From the NCBI GenBank assembly GCA_963656085.1, contig CAVKHV010000020.1, forward strand, positions 1 through 25,395: DNA of 25,395 nucleotides. Reading direction: 5' to 3'. This document shows, one piece after another, positions 1 through 8,472 of the stretch (positions within the stretch are counted from its first letter, which is position 1; the number at the start of each line of letters is the position of its first letter). The DNA comes from CAVALG01 sp963656085. Lineage in GTDB: Bacteria; Bacillota; Clostridia; Oscillospirales; Acutalibacteraceae. Under the pieces are notes generated by a model. It had not been told where the DNA came from. It did no database searches and worked only from the letters and a program-made list of their open reading frames with translations. Both the position numbers and the translations under genes were made by a program.

Positions 1-10
1 GAGGTGTAAA

Positions 11-1129
11 ATGGCTGAATATAAAATGACGGCGCCCTGCCTTTTCGGCGTAGAGGGTATACTTTCAAATGAACTGAAAAGGCTTGAAGCAAAAAACGTA
101 TCGGCGGAAAACGGGCGTGTTTGTTTCACGGGGGACGAATATATGCTGGCGCGCGCCAACATCTGCTCGCGCTTTGCCGAAAGAATACTTATCGACCTTG
201 CCGAGTTTAATGCCGAAACTTTTACAGAACTTTTTGACGGGGTTCGCGCGATACCCTTTGAAAATTATATCGGTATGCGCGACTCTTTCCCTGTAAAGGG
301 GTGGAGTATCAATTCGGCTCTGCACAGCGTACCCGACTGCCAGTCCATAATCAAAAAAGCGATTGTCGAGCGCCTTAAAACGGTCTATCGAACCGACTGG
401 TTTGAAGAAAGCGGGCCGCAGGTTGCGATTCGTTTCTCGATAATGAAAAACAAGGTTAGTATTATGATAGATACAAGCGGCGCCGGATTGCATAAGCGCG
501 GCTACCGCGCCCGGTCAAACGACGCCCCGATCAAGGAAACGCTTGCCGCCGCAATGTGCGACTGTGCAAGGATATTCCCCGACACGCAGCTGGTCGACCC
601 GTTCTGCGGTTCGGGCACCATACTTATAGAAGCGGCGCTTATGGCGAAAAAACAAGCGCCGGGTCTGCGTAAATTTTTTGCAGCCGAAAAGTTCGGCTTT
701 TTAAAACCCGAACACTGGAGCCGCGAGCGTGAGCGTGCGGTCGGCGCAATACTTAATAACATAGAATTTCACGCCGTCGGTTATGATAACGACCCTGCCG
801 CCGTGGAACTTACAAAGCAAAACGCAAAAAAAGCCGGCGTTGAAAAATACATAACCGCCGAAGTGAGGGATATAAAGGATTTTACCGTGCCGGACGGCTA
901 CGCAAAAATCATAACCAACCCGCCCTACGGCGAAAGGCTGCTTGATATCCGCGGCGCCGAAAAACTGTATACCGAAATGGGCGACGTTTTCCGTCTCGGC
1001 GGCGGAAAAAAGTATTTTGTCATAAGTCCGCACGAGGAGTTTGAAAAATTCTTCGGCGTAACCGCCGACAAACGCCGCAAACTTTACAACGGTATGATAA
1101 AATGCCAGTTGTATATGTATTTAAAATGA
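11..1129 (+). CDS. THUMP-domain class I SAM-dependent RNA methyltransferase (RlmL/YpsC family)
   Basis: Predicted to methylate a base in RNA, probably 23S rRNA guanine N2 as in the RlmL/YpsC family; the exact target cannot be read from sequence. The N-terminal ~150 residues fit a ferredoxin-like plus THUMP RNA-binding region. The catalytic half shows SAM-binding motif I (DPFCGSGT, around residue 196) and the amino-methyltransferase motif IV, TNPPYGERL, with N303. The length of 372 aa is normal for the single-domain Gram-positive version; it lacks the second methyltransferase domain of E. coli RlmKL. The start is supported by GAGGTG four bases upstream. It ends 10 bases before a strong terminator, so it is the last gene of a unit that begins outside the window. 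Family assignment is secure, substrate is not. Confidence 0.9.
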   Translation: MAEYKMTAPCLFGVEGILSNELKRLEAKNVSAENGRVCFTGDEYMLARANICSRFAERILIDLAEFNAETFTELFDGVRAIPFENYIGMRDSFPVKGWSINSALHSVPDCQSIIKKAIVERLKTVYRTDWFEESGPQVAIRFSIMKNKVSIMIDTSGAGLHKRGYRARSNDAPIKETLAAAMCDCARIFPDTQLVDPFCGSGTILIEAALMAKKQAPGLRKFFAAEKFGFLKPEHWSRERERAVGAILNNIEFHAVGYDNDPAAVELTKQNAKKAGVEKYITAEVRDIKDFTVPDGYAKIITNPPYGERLLDIRGAEKLYTEMGDVFRLGGGKKYFVISPHEEFEKFFGVTADKRRKLYNGMIKCQLYMYLK

Positions 1130-1139
1130 TTTATATGTC

Positions 1140-1181
1140 GGTTCGCACTGTGATTTTTCCGCAGCGCGAACCGTATTTTTT
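1140..1181 (+). terminator. Rho-independent terminator after the THUMP methyltransferase
   Basis: A 7-bp stem GGTTCGC (1140-1146) pairs with GCGAACC (1166-1172), followed by GTATTTTTT. It starts 10 bases after the stop codon and separates this gene from the promoter at 1210. Confidence 0.8.
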
Positions 1182-1209
1182 CGCCGTTATAAAAATATAG
1201 TAAAAATGT

Positions 1210-1238
1210 TTGAAAAATCCGTATGGATGTGTTATAGT
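1210..1238 (+). promoter_or_regulatory. Sigma-A-type promoter of the 14-gene operon
   Basis: TTGAAA (1210-1215), a 17-base spacer and TATAGT (1233-1238). It lies just after a terminator and about 90 bases before the first gene of the long cluster. It is the only good promoter I see serving that cluster before 18270. Confidence 0.7.
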
Positions 1239-1249
1239 TAATAAATAAT

Positions 1250-1294
1250 GGGCAAATTGTACAATCGGGGTGAAATGCCCCACGGCTATTGCCC
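1250..1294 (+). promoter_or_regulatory. Possible structured 5' leader
   Basis: Nested complementarity in the untranslated leader. GGGCAA (1250-1255) can pair with TTGCCC (1289-1294), enclosing the palindrome ATTGTACAAT (1256-1265) and a GGGG/CCCC hairpin (1267-1270 with 1278-1281, 7-base loop). No known riboswitch class is recognised. The fold is visible in sequence; any regulatory role is inference. Confidence 0.3.
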
Positions 1295-1330
1295 GTATAT
1301 CCTATGCAATTGTCAAAAGACGGTGAAAAT

Positions 1331-2137
1331 ATGAAGTTTGACCGTATAACAGCCAAGGATAACGCTGTTATTAAAAAGACCGCAAAACTTGTCAATTCGG
1401 CAAAGCGGCGGCGGGAGGAGTCCCTCTTTGTTATCGAGGGGCTGCGCCTGTGTGCCGAGATTGCAAATTCCGATATTAAGGCGGAATATGTAATAGTTTC
1501 GGACAGTTGCCTCACGCAAAAGCAAAACGATATTCTCAAAATTGCCGGGCAGGCAAAGCGTTGCATAGTTGTGCCTGACGGACTGTTTTCGCACATTTCC
1601 GATACGAGTTCGCCGCAGGGCGTGCTTTGCGTTTGCAAAATGCCCGAACATAACCCCGAAAAGCGGGTGGGCAGCGGCGTGTACATAGCGCTTGAAAATA
1701 TGCAGGACCCGTCAAATTTAGGCGCCGTCGCACGAACGGCGGAGGCTCTCGGAATTGCCGGACTGATAGTTTCGGGCAGCGGCTGCGACCCGTATTCGCC
1801 CAAGGCTCAGCGCGCCGGTATGGGCTCTTTGTTAAGAATGCCCGTTACCGTTACGCCCGATTTTATATCCGAAATGCGGAACATTTCGGCGGACGGGTGG
1901 CGTTTATACGGTGCCGTTGTATCCGATAAGGCGCATAATGCGCAAAAAGTGTGTTTCGCCCCGAAAAGCGTCATACTTATCGGGAATGAGGCGCGCGGCC
2001 TTACCGACAGTGCGGCAGCCGTCTGCGACGAGCTTATAACCATCCCTATGTCGGGCAGAACCGAGTCGCTTAACGCATCGGCTGCGGCGGCGATTCTTAT
2101 GTGGGAGGCGCTGAGACATAACAATGAAGAACGATAA
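1331..2137 (+). CDS. TrmH/SpoU-family RNA 2'-O-methyltransferase
   Basis: Predicted SPOUT methyltransferase that 2'-O-methylates a ribose in rRNA or tRNA using SAM. The N-terminal ~95 residues fit an L30e-like substrate-binding domain. The C-terminal domain carries the three SpoU motifs: ENMQDPSNLGAVARTAEALG (motif 1), ILIGNEARGL (motif 2) and IPMSGRTESLNASAAAAIL (motif 3), which form the knotted SAM site. The 268-aa length is normal. I chose ATG 1331, preceded by GGTGA, because family members begin close to this point; an in-frame TTG at 1289 would add 14 residues that look unrelated and has no good ribosome site. It is the first gene of the long operon and overlaps dprA by 14 bases. The target nucleotide is unknown. 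Confidence 0.88.
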   Translation: MKFDRITAKDNAVIKKTAKLVNSAKRRREESLFVIEGLRLCAEIANSDIKAEYVIVSDSCLTQKQNDILKIAGQAKRCIVVPDGLFSHISDTSSPQGVLCVCKMPEHNPEKRVGSGVYIALENMQDPSNLGAVARTAEALGIAGLIVSGSGCDPYSPKAQRAGMGSLLRMPVTVTPDFISEMRNISADGWRLYGAVVSDKAHNAQKVCFAPKSVILIGNEARGLTDSAAAVCDELITIPMSGRTESLNASAAAAILMWEALRHNNEER

Positions 2138-3329
2138 TCTTTACTGGCTTTGGCTGCAGGCGGTTCTCGGCTACAGCAGCGAATTTATACATACGGTCCT
2201 GCGCGAATACGGTACCGCCGAAAAATTTTACCGTGCGCCCGACCCCGAAAAAATGAAAAGGTGCGGTCTGCGCTCAATTCATAAAAAACGTATGAACGAT
2301 TATCGTCCCGAAGATTTTGCGGACGTGATCAAAGAATGCGAGAATACGGGCATCAAAATTTACAACATAAATGATGACAGTTATCCCGAAAGACTTTATA
2401 ATATCGGCAATCCGCCTACCGTGATATTTGTGTCGGGCGAACTGCCGCACATTGATGATGAACCGGCAATTACCATAGTCGGGCCGCGCGCCAAAAAATT
2501 AAGTTTTTACGGCCGCCGCGCGGCATATTCCCTTGCAAGGCGGCTGGCAAAGGCGGGCTGTCTTGTGGTAAGCGGCGGTGCAACAGGCGCCGATTCGTAC
2601 GCGCACTACGGGGCAATGTCGGCAGGCGGCAAAACGGTTGCGGTTCTGGGCTGCGGAATAAATAACAATTATCTTAAAGTCAACGCCGCATTGCGAAAAG
2701 AAATATCGCAAAACGGTTGCCTGATATCGGAATACCCTCCGCAAATGTCAGCGTCGCGCGGCAGTTTTCCCGTCAGGAACAGAATACTGTCGGCGCTTTC
2801 GGTCTGCACCCTGGTTGTTGAGGGCGGAACGGGCAGCGGCGCTATTATAACCGCAAACCATGCAATTGAACAAGGCAGGGATGTTTTCGTCATTCCGGGC
2901 GAACCGTCAAACGACTGCTATAAAGGAACAAATCAATTGATTGACGACGGTGTCCGCCCGCTGCTTTCGGTTAAAAATGTTTTGAATCAGTATTATCCGC
3001 TGTTCCCGGACAAGATAGATATTGATAAAGCGTATGCCAATGAAGAAAGACCGCATTATCCCAAATTTAAGTATTCGTACGAGAGTGATTTAGCGGAGGT
3101 AATAAAACCTCAAACAGCCGAAAAACACGTTAAACGGCAGCCCGACGGCGAAATGTTCTCGGAAAATGCGGCAAAAATATACGAACTTCTGGGAACCGAA
3201 CCCGAATATGTGGACAGTTTGATTGTAAAAACCGGACTCTCGCCGGGTGATGTCATCTCGGCAGTTACGGAATTGGAACTGTACGGTTACGTGAGTTCGG
3301 TAGGCGGCGGACGCATACAAACAGTTTAG
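2124..3329 (+). CDS. dprA: DNA-processing protein DprA
   Basis: Single-stranded DNA-binding protein that loads RecA during natural transformation; in non-competent bacteria it is widely kept, probably for recombination. The Rossmann-like core (about residues 80-290) shows IVGPR (R122, the conserved ssDNA-contacting GxR position), SGGATGADSYAH, GCGIN, SEYPP, FPVRNRIL (215-222), VVEGGTGSGA and VIPGEPSNDCYKGTNQLI. The last ~60 residues fit the winged-helix DML1-like domain. The core motif SGxARGID is altered here to SGGATGAD. The length of 401 aa is typical for forms with the C-terminal domain. The start lies within the preceding gene (14-base overlap); the nearest purine-rich element (GGGAGG, 2104-2107 region) is unusually far, so translational coupling is likely. 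Confidence 0.93.
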   Translation: MKNDNLYWLWLQAVLGYSSEFIHTVLREYGTAEKFYRAPDPEKMKRCGLRSIHKKRMNDYRPEDFADVIKECENTGIKIYNINDDSYPERLYNIGNPPTVIFVSGELPHIDDEPAITIVGPRAKKLSFYGRRAAYSLARRLAKAGCLVVSGGATGADSYAHYGAMSAGGKTVAVLGCGINNNYLKVNAALRKEISQNGCLISEYPPQMSASRGSFPVRNRILSALSVCTLVVEGGTGSGAIITANHAIEQGRDVFVIPGEPSNDCYKGTNQLIDDGVRPLLSVKNVLNQYYPLFPDKIDIDKAYANEERPHYPKFKYSYESDLAEVIKPQTAEKHVKRQPDGEMFSENAAKIYELLGTEPEYVDSLIVKTGLSPGDVISAVTELELYGYVSSVGGGRIQTV

Positions 3330-3360
3330 CACCGCCCGAAAATATGAAATGGAGTTATAT

Positions 3361-5460
3361 ATGTCAAAATTAGTTATTGTGGAGTCACCCGCAAAAGCCA
3401 AAACCATAAAGAAATATTTAGGAACAGGTTATGACGTCGTGGCGTCGGTAGGACATGTGCGCGACCTGCCGAAGTCCACGCTCGGTATAGATGTAGAAAA
3501 CGATTTTAAGGTAAAATACATCAATATGGCTGATAAAAAAGAGGTCATCGCAAAACTTAAAGCCGCGGCAAAAAAAGCCGATGCCGTTTACCTCGCAACC
3601 GACCCGGATAGGGAAGGGGAGGCAATATCCTGGCATCTGGCGCACATCTTGGGTCTTGATACAGCCGACCTGAACCGCGTAACATTTAACGAAATAACCA
3701 AAACAGGCGTTAAAAACGGAATGGCGTCACCCCGCAGCATAGACCTCAATCTGGTGGATGCACAGCAGGCGCGCCGTGTGCTTGACAGGTTGGTAGGCTA
3801 TAAATTAAGCCCGTTTCTTTGGAAAAAGGTGCGCCGCGGACTTTCCGCGGGCCGTGTACAATCCGTTGCGCTTAAACTGATAGTCGACCGTGAAAAGGAG
3901 ATCCGTGATTTTGTTGCGGAAGAATACTGGACTGTGGAGGCTGAACTGTTAAAGGATAAACGCGGCTTTGTCGCTAAACTTTACGGAACAGCCGACGGTA
4001 AAAAAATAGATACGATCAAAACAGGCGCCGAAGCCGACAGTATACTCAAAATGCTCGGCGGCGCAGAATATACCGTAAGCCGTGTTAAAAAAGGCGTTAA
4101 AACACGCCAGCCGGCACCCCCTTTCAATACCTCAACATTACAGCAGGAAGCGTCGCGCAAGCTGGGCTTTACCGGCAGACGTACTATGAGTACCGCGCAG
4201 ACTTTGTACGAGGGTGTTGAAATACCGGGCATCGGCACAACCGGTCTTATAACATATATGAGAACCGATTCATTACGCATTTCCGAGGAGGCGCGCGCGG
4301 CTGCCACCGCATTTATAGAAAATACTTACGGCAGCGAGTACCTTCCTAAAAAACCCCGGTATTTTAAAACCAAAAACAATGCACAGGACGCGCACGAGGC
4401 AATACGCCCCACAATCGCCGACCTGACCCCCGATAAGGTCAAATCGGCGCTCACGCCTGACCAGTATAAACTGTATAAATTAATATGGGACCGCTTTACC
4501 GCGTCGCTTATGGCTGCCTGCATACACGATACGGTGTCGGTCGATATAACCGCCGCCGATTACATCTTCCGCGCCAGCGGGTATTCGGTCAAATTTGACG
4601 GATATACAAAAATATACGTGGAAGGCGTCGACGAGGAGGAGAAGGAAAACGGAAAACTCCCCAAACTGTGCGAGGGGGACAAACTTGACCTTAAAAAACT
4701 TATTCCGTCACAGCATTTCACCCAGCCGCCGGCACGGTATACCGAGCCGACCCTTATAAAAACATTGGACGAAAACGGCGTCGGGCGCCCTTCAACCTAT
4801 GTTCCGATAATTTCAAACATTATTACAAGGGAATATATAGAACGCGAGAAAAAGTCGCTTAAACCTACCCAACTCGGCGAAACCGTCTCCGACCTTATAA
4901 CCGAGTATTTCAATAAAATAATCAATGTGAAATTCACCGCCAATATGGAAACCTCCTTCGATAAGATTGAAGAGGGGGACCTGCAGTGGGTCGATGCAAT
5001 AAAGAAATTTTACAGCGACTTTGACGCGTTGCTGCAAAAAGCCGAAAAATCACTTGACGGTCAGCGCATAAAGGTTCCGGAAGAAGAAACCGACGTCATA
5101 TGCGAAAACTGCGGCCGCCATATGGTAATAAAAAGCGGCAGATTCGGCAAATTCCTTGCCTGCCCCGGGTATCCCGAATGTAAAAACACTAAACCGATCG
5201 TCAACGAAATGCCCGGCGTTTGCCCCAAATGCGGCGGCAAGATACTCCAAAGAAGTTCAAAAAAAGGGTATAAGTATTACAGTTGCGAAAACGGCGCAAA
5301 ATGCGGATTTATGACATGGGATACTCCGCTTAAAGATACTTGCCCCAAATGCGGAAAAACTTTGTTTAAACAGCGCGGCGGCATAATCCATTGCCTGAAT
5401 GAAGGCTGCGATTACGAAACACAGGCAAAAAAACGCGCCAAAAAAGAGGATAAACAATGA
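3361..5460 (+). CDS. topA: DNA topoisomerase I (type IA)
   Basis: Relaxes negative supercoils by cutting one strand through a 5'-phosphotyrosine. The Toprim domain shows VESPAKAKTI (E8) and DPDREGEA (D81, D83, E85 ligands). The active-site tyrosine is Y299 in GLITYMRTDS. After the toroidal core come three C-terminal C4 zinc ribbons (from about residue 580: CENCG...CPGYPEC, CPKCGG...CENGAKC, CPKCGK...CLNEGC). The length of 699 aa is normal for Firmicutes. ATG 3361 is preferred over ATG 3349 because GGAG (3351-3354) is well placed before it and the protein then begins MSKLVIVESPAKAKTI as in relatives. It follows dprA by 31 bases, the largest gap in the operon, and its stop overlaps trmFO (ATGA). 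Confidence 0.97.
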   Translation: MSKLVIVESPAKAKTIKKYLGTGYDVVASVGHVRDLPKSTLGIDVENDFKVKYINMADKKEVIAKLKAAAKKADAVYLATDPDREGEAISWHLAHILGLDTADLNRVTFNEITKTGVKNGMASPRSIDLNLVDAQQARRVLDRLVGYKLSPFLWKKVRRGLSAGRVQSVALKLIVDREKEIRDFVAEEYWTVEAELLKDKRGFVAKLYGTADGKKIDTIKTGAEADSILKMLGGAEYTVSRVKKGVKTRQPAPPFNTSTLQQEASRKLGFTGRRTMSTAQTLYEGVEIPGIGTTGLITYMRTDSLRISEEARAAATAFIENTYGSEYLPKKPRYFKTKNNAQDAHEAIRPTIADLTPDKVKSALTPDQYKLYKLIWDRFTASLMAACIHDTVSVDITAADYIFRASGYSVKFDGYTKIYVEGVDEEEKENGKLPKLCEGDKLDLKKLIPSQHFTQPPARYTEPTLIKTLDENGVGRPSTYVPIISNIITREYIEREKKSLKPTQLGETVSDLITEYFNKIINVKFTANMETSFDKIEEGDLQWVDAIKKFYSDFDALLQKAEKSLDGQRIKVPEEETDVICENCGRHMVIKSGRFGKFLACPGYPECKNTKPIVNEMPGVCPKCGGKILQRSSKKGYKYYSCENGAKCGFMTWDTPLKDTCPKCGKTLFKQRGGIIHCLNEGCDYETQAKKRAKKEDKQ

Positions 5461-6767
5461 AAGTCGCCGTAATCGGCGCAGGACTTGCCGGGTGCGAGGC
5501 CGCCTATTACCTTGCAGACCACGGCGTGGCAACCACGCTTTATGAAATGAAACCCAAGCGGTTTTCTCCTGCACATAAATCCGAAAAATTTGCCGAATTG
5601 GTATGTTCCAATTCACTTAAAGCGGAACGCGTCGCCTCCGCAGCCGGACTCCTTAAAAGGGAAATGGAACTGATGGGCTCGCTGCTTGTGCCTGTTGCAA
5701 AACAGTGCCGCGTCCCGGCGGGCGGCGCCCTTGCGGTTGACAGGGAGATGTTCTCTGCAAACGTTACCCAAAAAATTCTTTCAAACGATAATATAACCGT
5801 GCTGCGCCGGGAAGTAACGTCACTGCCCGATTGCGATTACCTTATTATAGCCTCCGGTCCGCTTACGGACGGCGGCTTGGGCGAGAGTATAAAATCCCTT
5901 ACGGGCGAAGAATATCTTAATTTTTATGACGCCGCAGCGCCTATCGTAACGGCTGAAAGTATAGATATGTCGGTCGCTTTCCCGGCGTCGCGGTATGAAC
6001 GCGGCGGCGAGGATGATTATATCAACTGCCCGTTCAGTAAAGCGCAGTATGAGGAATTTTATTCGGCGCTTACAAGCGCGGAAAAGGCGGTCATCCACGA
6101 GTTTGACCGTCCCTTAAAAGTCTATGAGGGATGTATGCCGATCGAGGAACTGGCTGCAAGAGGAACCGACGCGCCGCGTTTCGGACCCATGAAACCGGTC
6201 GGACTTGTAGACCCTGCTACGGGTCACCGTCCGTGGGCTGCCGTTCAGTTGCGTAAGGAAAATACCGCCTCGACCCTCTATAACCTCGTCGGATTCCAGA
6301 CCAATCTCAAATTTTCCGAGCAAAAAAGGGTGTTTTCAATGATACCGGGTCTGCAAAACGCCGAGTTTATGCGCTACGGCGTTATGCACCGCAATTCATT
6401 TATTAATTCTCCGCAGTTGCTGAATTCGGATTTCTCCCTCAGGAAAATGCCGTCCGTCTTTTTCGCCGGTCAGATAAGCGGCGTAGAAGGCTATATGGAG
6501 TCGGCAATGTCGGGACTTGTGTGCGGTATAAATGTGCTGCGGCGCATAAAAGGTCATCCGCCGATTCGTTTGCCCGAATACACAATGTCGGGTGCGTTGG
6601 CAAATTATATATCAAACAGCGAAGTAAAACATTTTCAGCCTATGGGCGCAAATTTCGGCGTACTGCCGCCGCTCGGCGAGAAAATTCGCGATAAATCCGA
6701 GAGGTATGCCGCCCTTGCGGCACGTTCGGAAGAATGGTTCAAAAATAATTATACGGATGGGGTGTAA
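5457..6767 (+). CDS. trmFO: Methylenetetrahydrofolate-tRNA (uracil-54-C5-)-methyltransferase TrmFO
   Basis: FAD- and folate-dependent enzyme that makes ribothymidine at U54 of the tRNA T-loop, taking the carbon from 5,10-methylenetetrahydrofolate rather than SAM. The N-terminus has the dinucleotide-binding motif VIGAGLAGCEAAYYLA. C50 (in FAELVCSNSLK) and C226 (in YEGCMPIEE) match the two functional cysteines known from the Bacillus subtilis enzyme (C53/C226). The 436-aa length is standard. Start codon shares ATGA with the topA stop. The dprA-topA-trmFO order matches B. subtilis smf-topA-gid. Only three bases separate it from plsX. Confidence 0.97.
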   Translation: MKVAVIGAGLAGCEAAYYLADHGVATTLYEMKPKRFSPAHKSEKFAELVCSNSLKAERVASAAGLLKREMELMGSLLVPVAKQCRVPAGGALAVDREMFSANVTQKILSNDNITVLRREVTSLPDCDYLIIASGPLTDGGLGESIKSLTGEEYLNFYDAAAPIVTAESIDMSVAFPASRYERGGEDDYINCPFSKAQYEEFYSALTSAEKAVIHEFDRPLKVYEGCMPIEELAARGTDAPRFGPMKPVGLVDPATGHRPWAAVQLRKENTASTLYNLVGFQTNLKFSEQKRVFSMIPGLQNAEFMRYGVMHRNSFINSPQLLNSDFSLRKMPSVFFAGQISGVEGYMESAMSGLVCGINVLRRIKGHPPIRLPEYTMSGALANYISNSEVKHFQPMGANFGVLPPLGEKIRDKSERYAALAARSEEWFKNNYTDGV

Positions 6768-6770
6768 ACT

Positions 6771-7802
6771 ATGAAAATAGCATTAGATGCCTTCGGCGGC
6801 GATAACGCACCGAAAGCCGCCGTCGCCGGTGCAGCGCTTGCCGTTCGCGAGTACGGCGTCAATATCGTCCTTACGGGGGATGAAACCGCAATCAAAAAAT
6901 GCGCCGCCGATAACGGCATTTCGCTTGACGGCATCGAGATAAGACATACCCCCGAAGTCTTTTCAATGCACGATAAACCTACCGATATACTTAAAGCAAA
7001 ACGCAATACTTCAATGGGACTGGCATTCGACCTTGTAGCAAACGGCGAGTGTGACGCGTTTTTGTCCGCAGGAAGTACCGGCGCGGTAGTAGTGGGCGGA
7101 ACACTTATAGTTAAACGTATTAAGGGTGTTAAACGTCCCGCTCTCGGTACGGTTGTACCCGCGCGTGACCGTAAGTTTATTTTAATGGATATAGGCGCAA
7201 ATGCCGATTGCCGCCCCGAAACCGTCGCGCAGTTCGGCGTTATGGCGTCCGCTTATATGGAAAAGGTTATGGGTATAGAAAATCCCTCCGTAGGACTTTT
7301 GAATATAGGAACAGAGGAAACCAAAGGCGGCGAATTGCAGTTGGCGTCCTACGCCCTGCTTAAAAAAATGCCGATTAATTTCATCGGCAACGTGGAGTCA
7401 AGGGATCTCCCCGTCGGCGTTTGCGACGCCGTGGTTACGGACGGCTTTACGGGTAATATCGCCTTAAAATTATACGAGGGAGTTGCAGGCACTCTTTTGG
7501 GTATGATAAAAAAGATAATATATTCAAAATTAAGGTTTAAAATTGCGGGCGCCCTGCTTAAACCGGGGCTTCGCCCCCTTAAATCCAAAACCGATTATTC
7601 CGCCGTCGGCGGCGCACCGCTGCTCGGCGTAAAAAAACCGGTCATAAAAGCGCACGGCTCGTCCGACGCCGTGGCAATCAAAAATGCAGTGCATCAGGCA
7701 ATTGTGTATTATAACAACGGCGTTGCCGACCTCATAGCCGAGGGGCTGCAAAAATTTGCGGATAATTCAGATAAAGAAGTGAAAACCAATGAAACAGCTT
7801 GA
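6771..7802 (+). CDS. plsX: Phosphate acyltransferase PlsX
   Basis: Converts acyl-ACP plus phosphate to acyl-phosphate, the acyl donor for PlsY in the first step of phosphatidic acid synthesis; a peripheral membrane protein in Gram-positive bacteria. Family motifs are clear: DAFGGDNAP at the N-terminus, SAGSTGA, DIGANADCRPE, NIGTEETKG, VTDGFTGNIALK and GGAPLLGVKKPVIKAHGSSDA. The length of 343 aa is typical. GGGGTG (6759-6764), inside the end of trmFO, is a good ribosome site. The 3' end overlaps rnc by 14 bases. The acpP gene often found between plsX and rnc is absent. No FapR-like operator is evident because there is no intergenic space in front. Confidence 0.96.
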   Translation: MKIALDAFGGDNAPKAAVAGAALAVREYGVNIVLTGDETAIKKCAADNGISLDGIEIRHTPEVFSMHDKPTDILKAKRNTSMGLAFDLVANGECDAFLSAGSTGAVVVGGTLIVKRIKGVKRPALGTVVPARDRKFILMDIGANADCRPETVAQFGVMASAYMEKVMGIENPSVGLLNIGTEETKGGELQLASYALLKKMPINFIGNVESRDLPVGVCDAVVTDGFTGNIALKLYEGVAGTLLGMIKKIIYSKLRFKIAGALLKPGLRPLKSKTDYSAVGGAPLLGVKKPVIKAHGSSDAVAIKNAVHQAIVYYNNGVADLIAEGLQKFADNSDKEVKTNETA

Positions 7803-8472
7803 AGAAAATATAGGTTATATCTTTAAAAACAAAGGCTTGCTTACAAACGCCCTGACCCATTCTTCGTATGCAAACGAAATGCGGCACGGCGGACATTCAA
7901 ACGAGCGGCTTGAGTTTTTGGGCGACTCTGTCCTTTCTATAATCGTGTCGGATTATATCTATAAAAGATATCCCGACCTGCCGGAGGGGGAACTGACAAA
8001 AATACGCGCCTCCCTTGTGTGCGAAAAATCGTTGGCGCAGTTTTCAGCCGAACTGCAAATGGGCGATTTTCTGCTGCTCGGCAAGGGCGAACAGGCTAAC
8101 GGCGGCGCCCACCGCCCCTCAATATTGGCAGACGCGTTCGAGGCTGTCCTTGCCGCAATTTACCTTGACGGCGGTATGGAGGTTGCCCGTAAACACGTTA
8201 TGCGCTTCGTTAAAGCGGAACTTGACAGCAATAATGAATACGAGGCTTTCCACGATTATAAAACCGCTTTGCAGGAAATTATACAGAAAAACCCCGAAGA
8301 AAGCCTGTCTTACGTCCTTGTAAATGAAAGCGGGCCCGAACACGATAAATCCTTTACGTTTGAAGTACGCATAAATTCCAATACCATCGGTACAGGCACC
8401 GGGAAAAGCAAAAAGCAGGCGGAACAACTTGCAGCAAAACAGGCGCTTGAACTGATGGGACAGCGGTTATGA
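7789..8472 (+). CDS. rnc: Ribonuclease III
   Basis: Double-strand-specific endoribonuclease that processes rRNA precursors and some mRNAs. The RNase III domain contains the signature NERLEFLGDSVL (residues 38-49). Catalytic Mg2+ ligands match the E. coli pattern: E42 and D46 in the signature, D115 and E118 in SILADAFEAV. The double-stranded RNA-binding domain fills about residues 155-227 (ends KSKKQAEQLAAKQALELMG). The length of 227 aa is normal. It starts inside plsX and ends overlapping the radical SAM gene by ATGA, so its expression is probably coupled to both. Confidence 0.97.
   Translation: MKQLEENIGYIFKNKGLLTNALTHSSYANEMRHGGHSNERLEFLGDSVLSIIVSDYIYKRYPDLPEGELTKIRASLVCEKSLAQFSAELQMGDFLLLGKGEQANGGAHRPSILADAFEAVLAAIYLDGGMEVARKHVMRFVKAELDSNNEYEAFHDYKTALQEIIQKNPEESLSYVLVNESGPEHDKSFTFEVRINSNTIGTGTGKSKKQAEQLAAKQALELMGQRL

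Noticed and set aside
1289..1330. TTG start extending the SpoU methyltransferase
   Set aside because: It sits within the structured leader, without a ribosome site, and the extra residues do not fit the family.
1084..1803. 239-codon - strand frame spanning the intergenic region and SpoU gene
   Set aside because: It crosses a clear + strand terminator and promoter and has no start signal or family resemblance.
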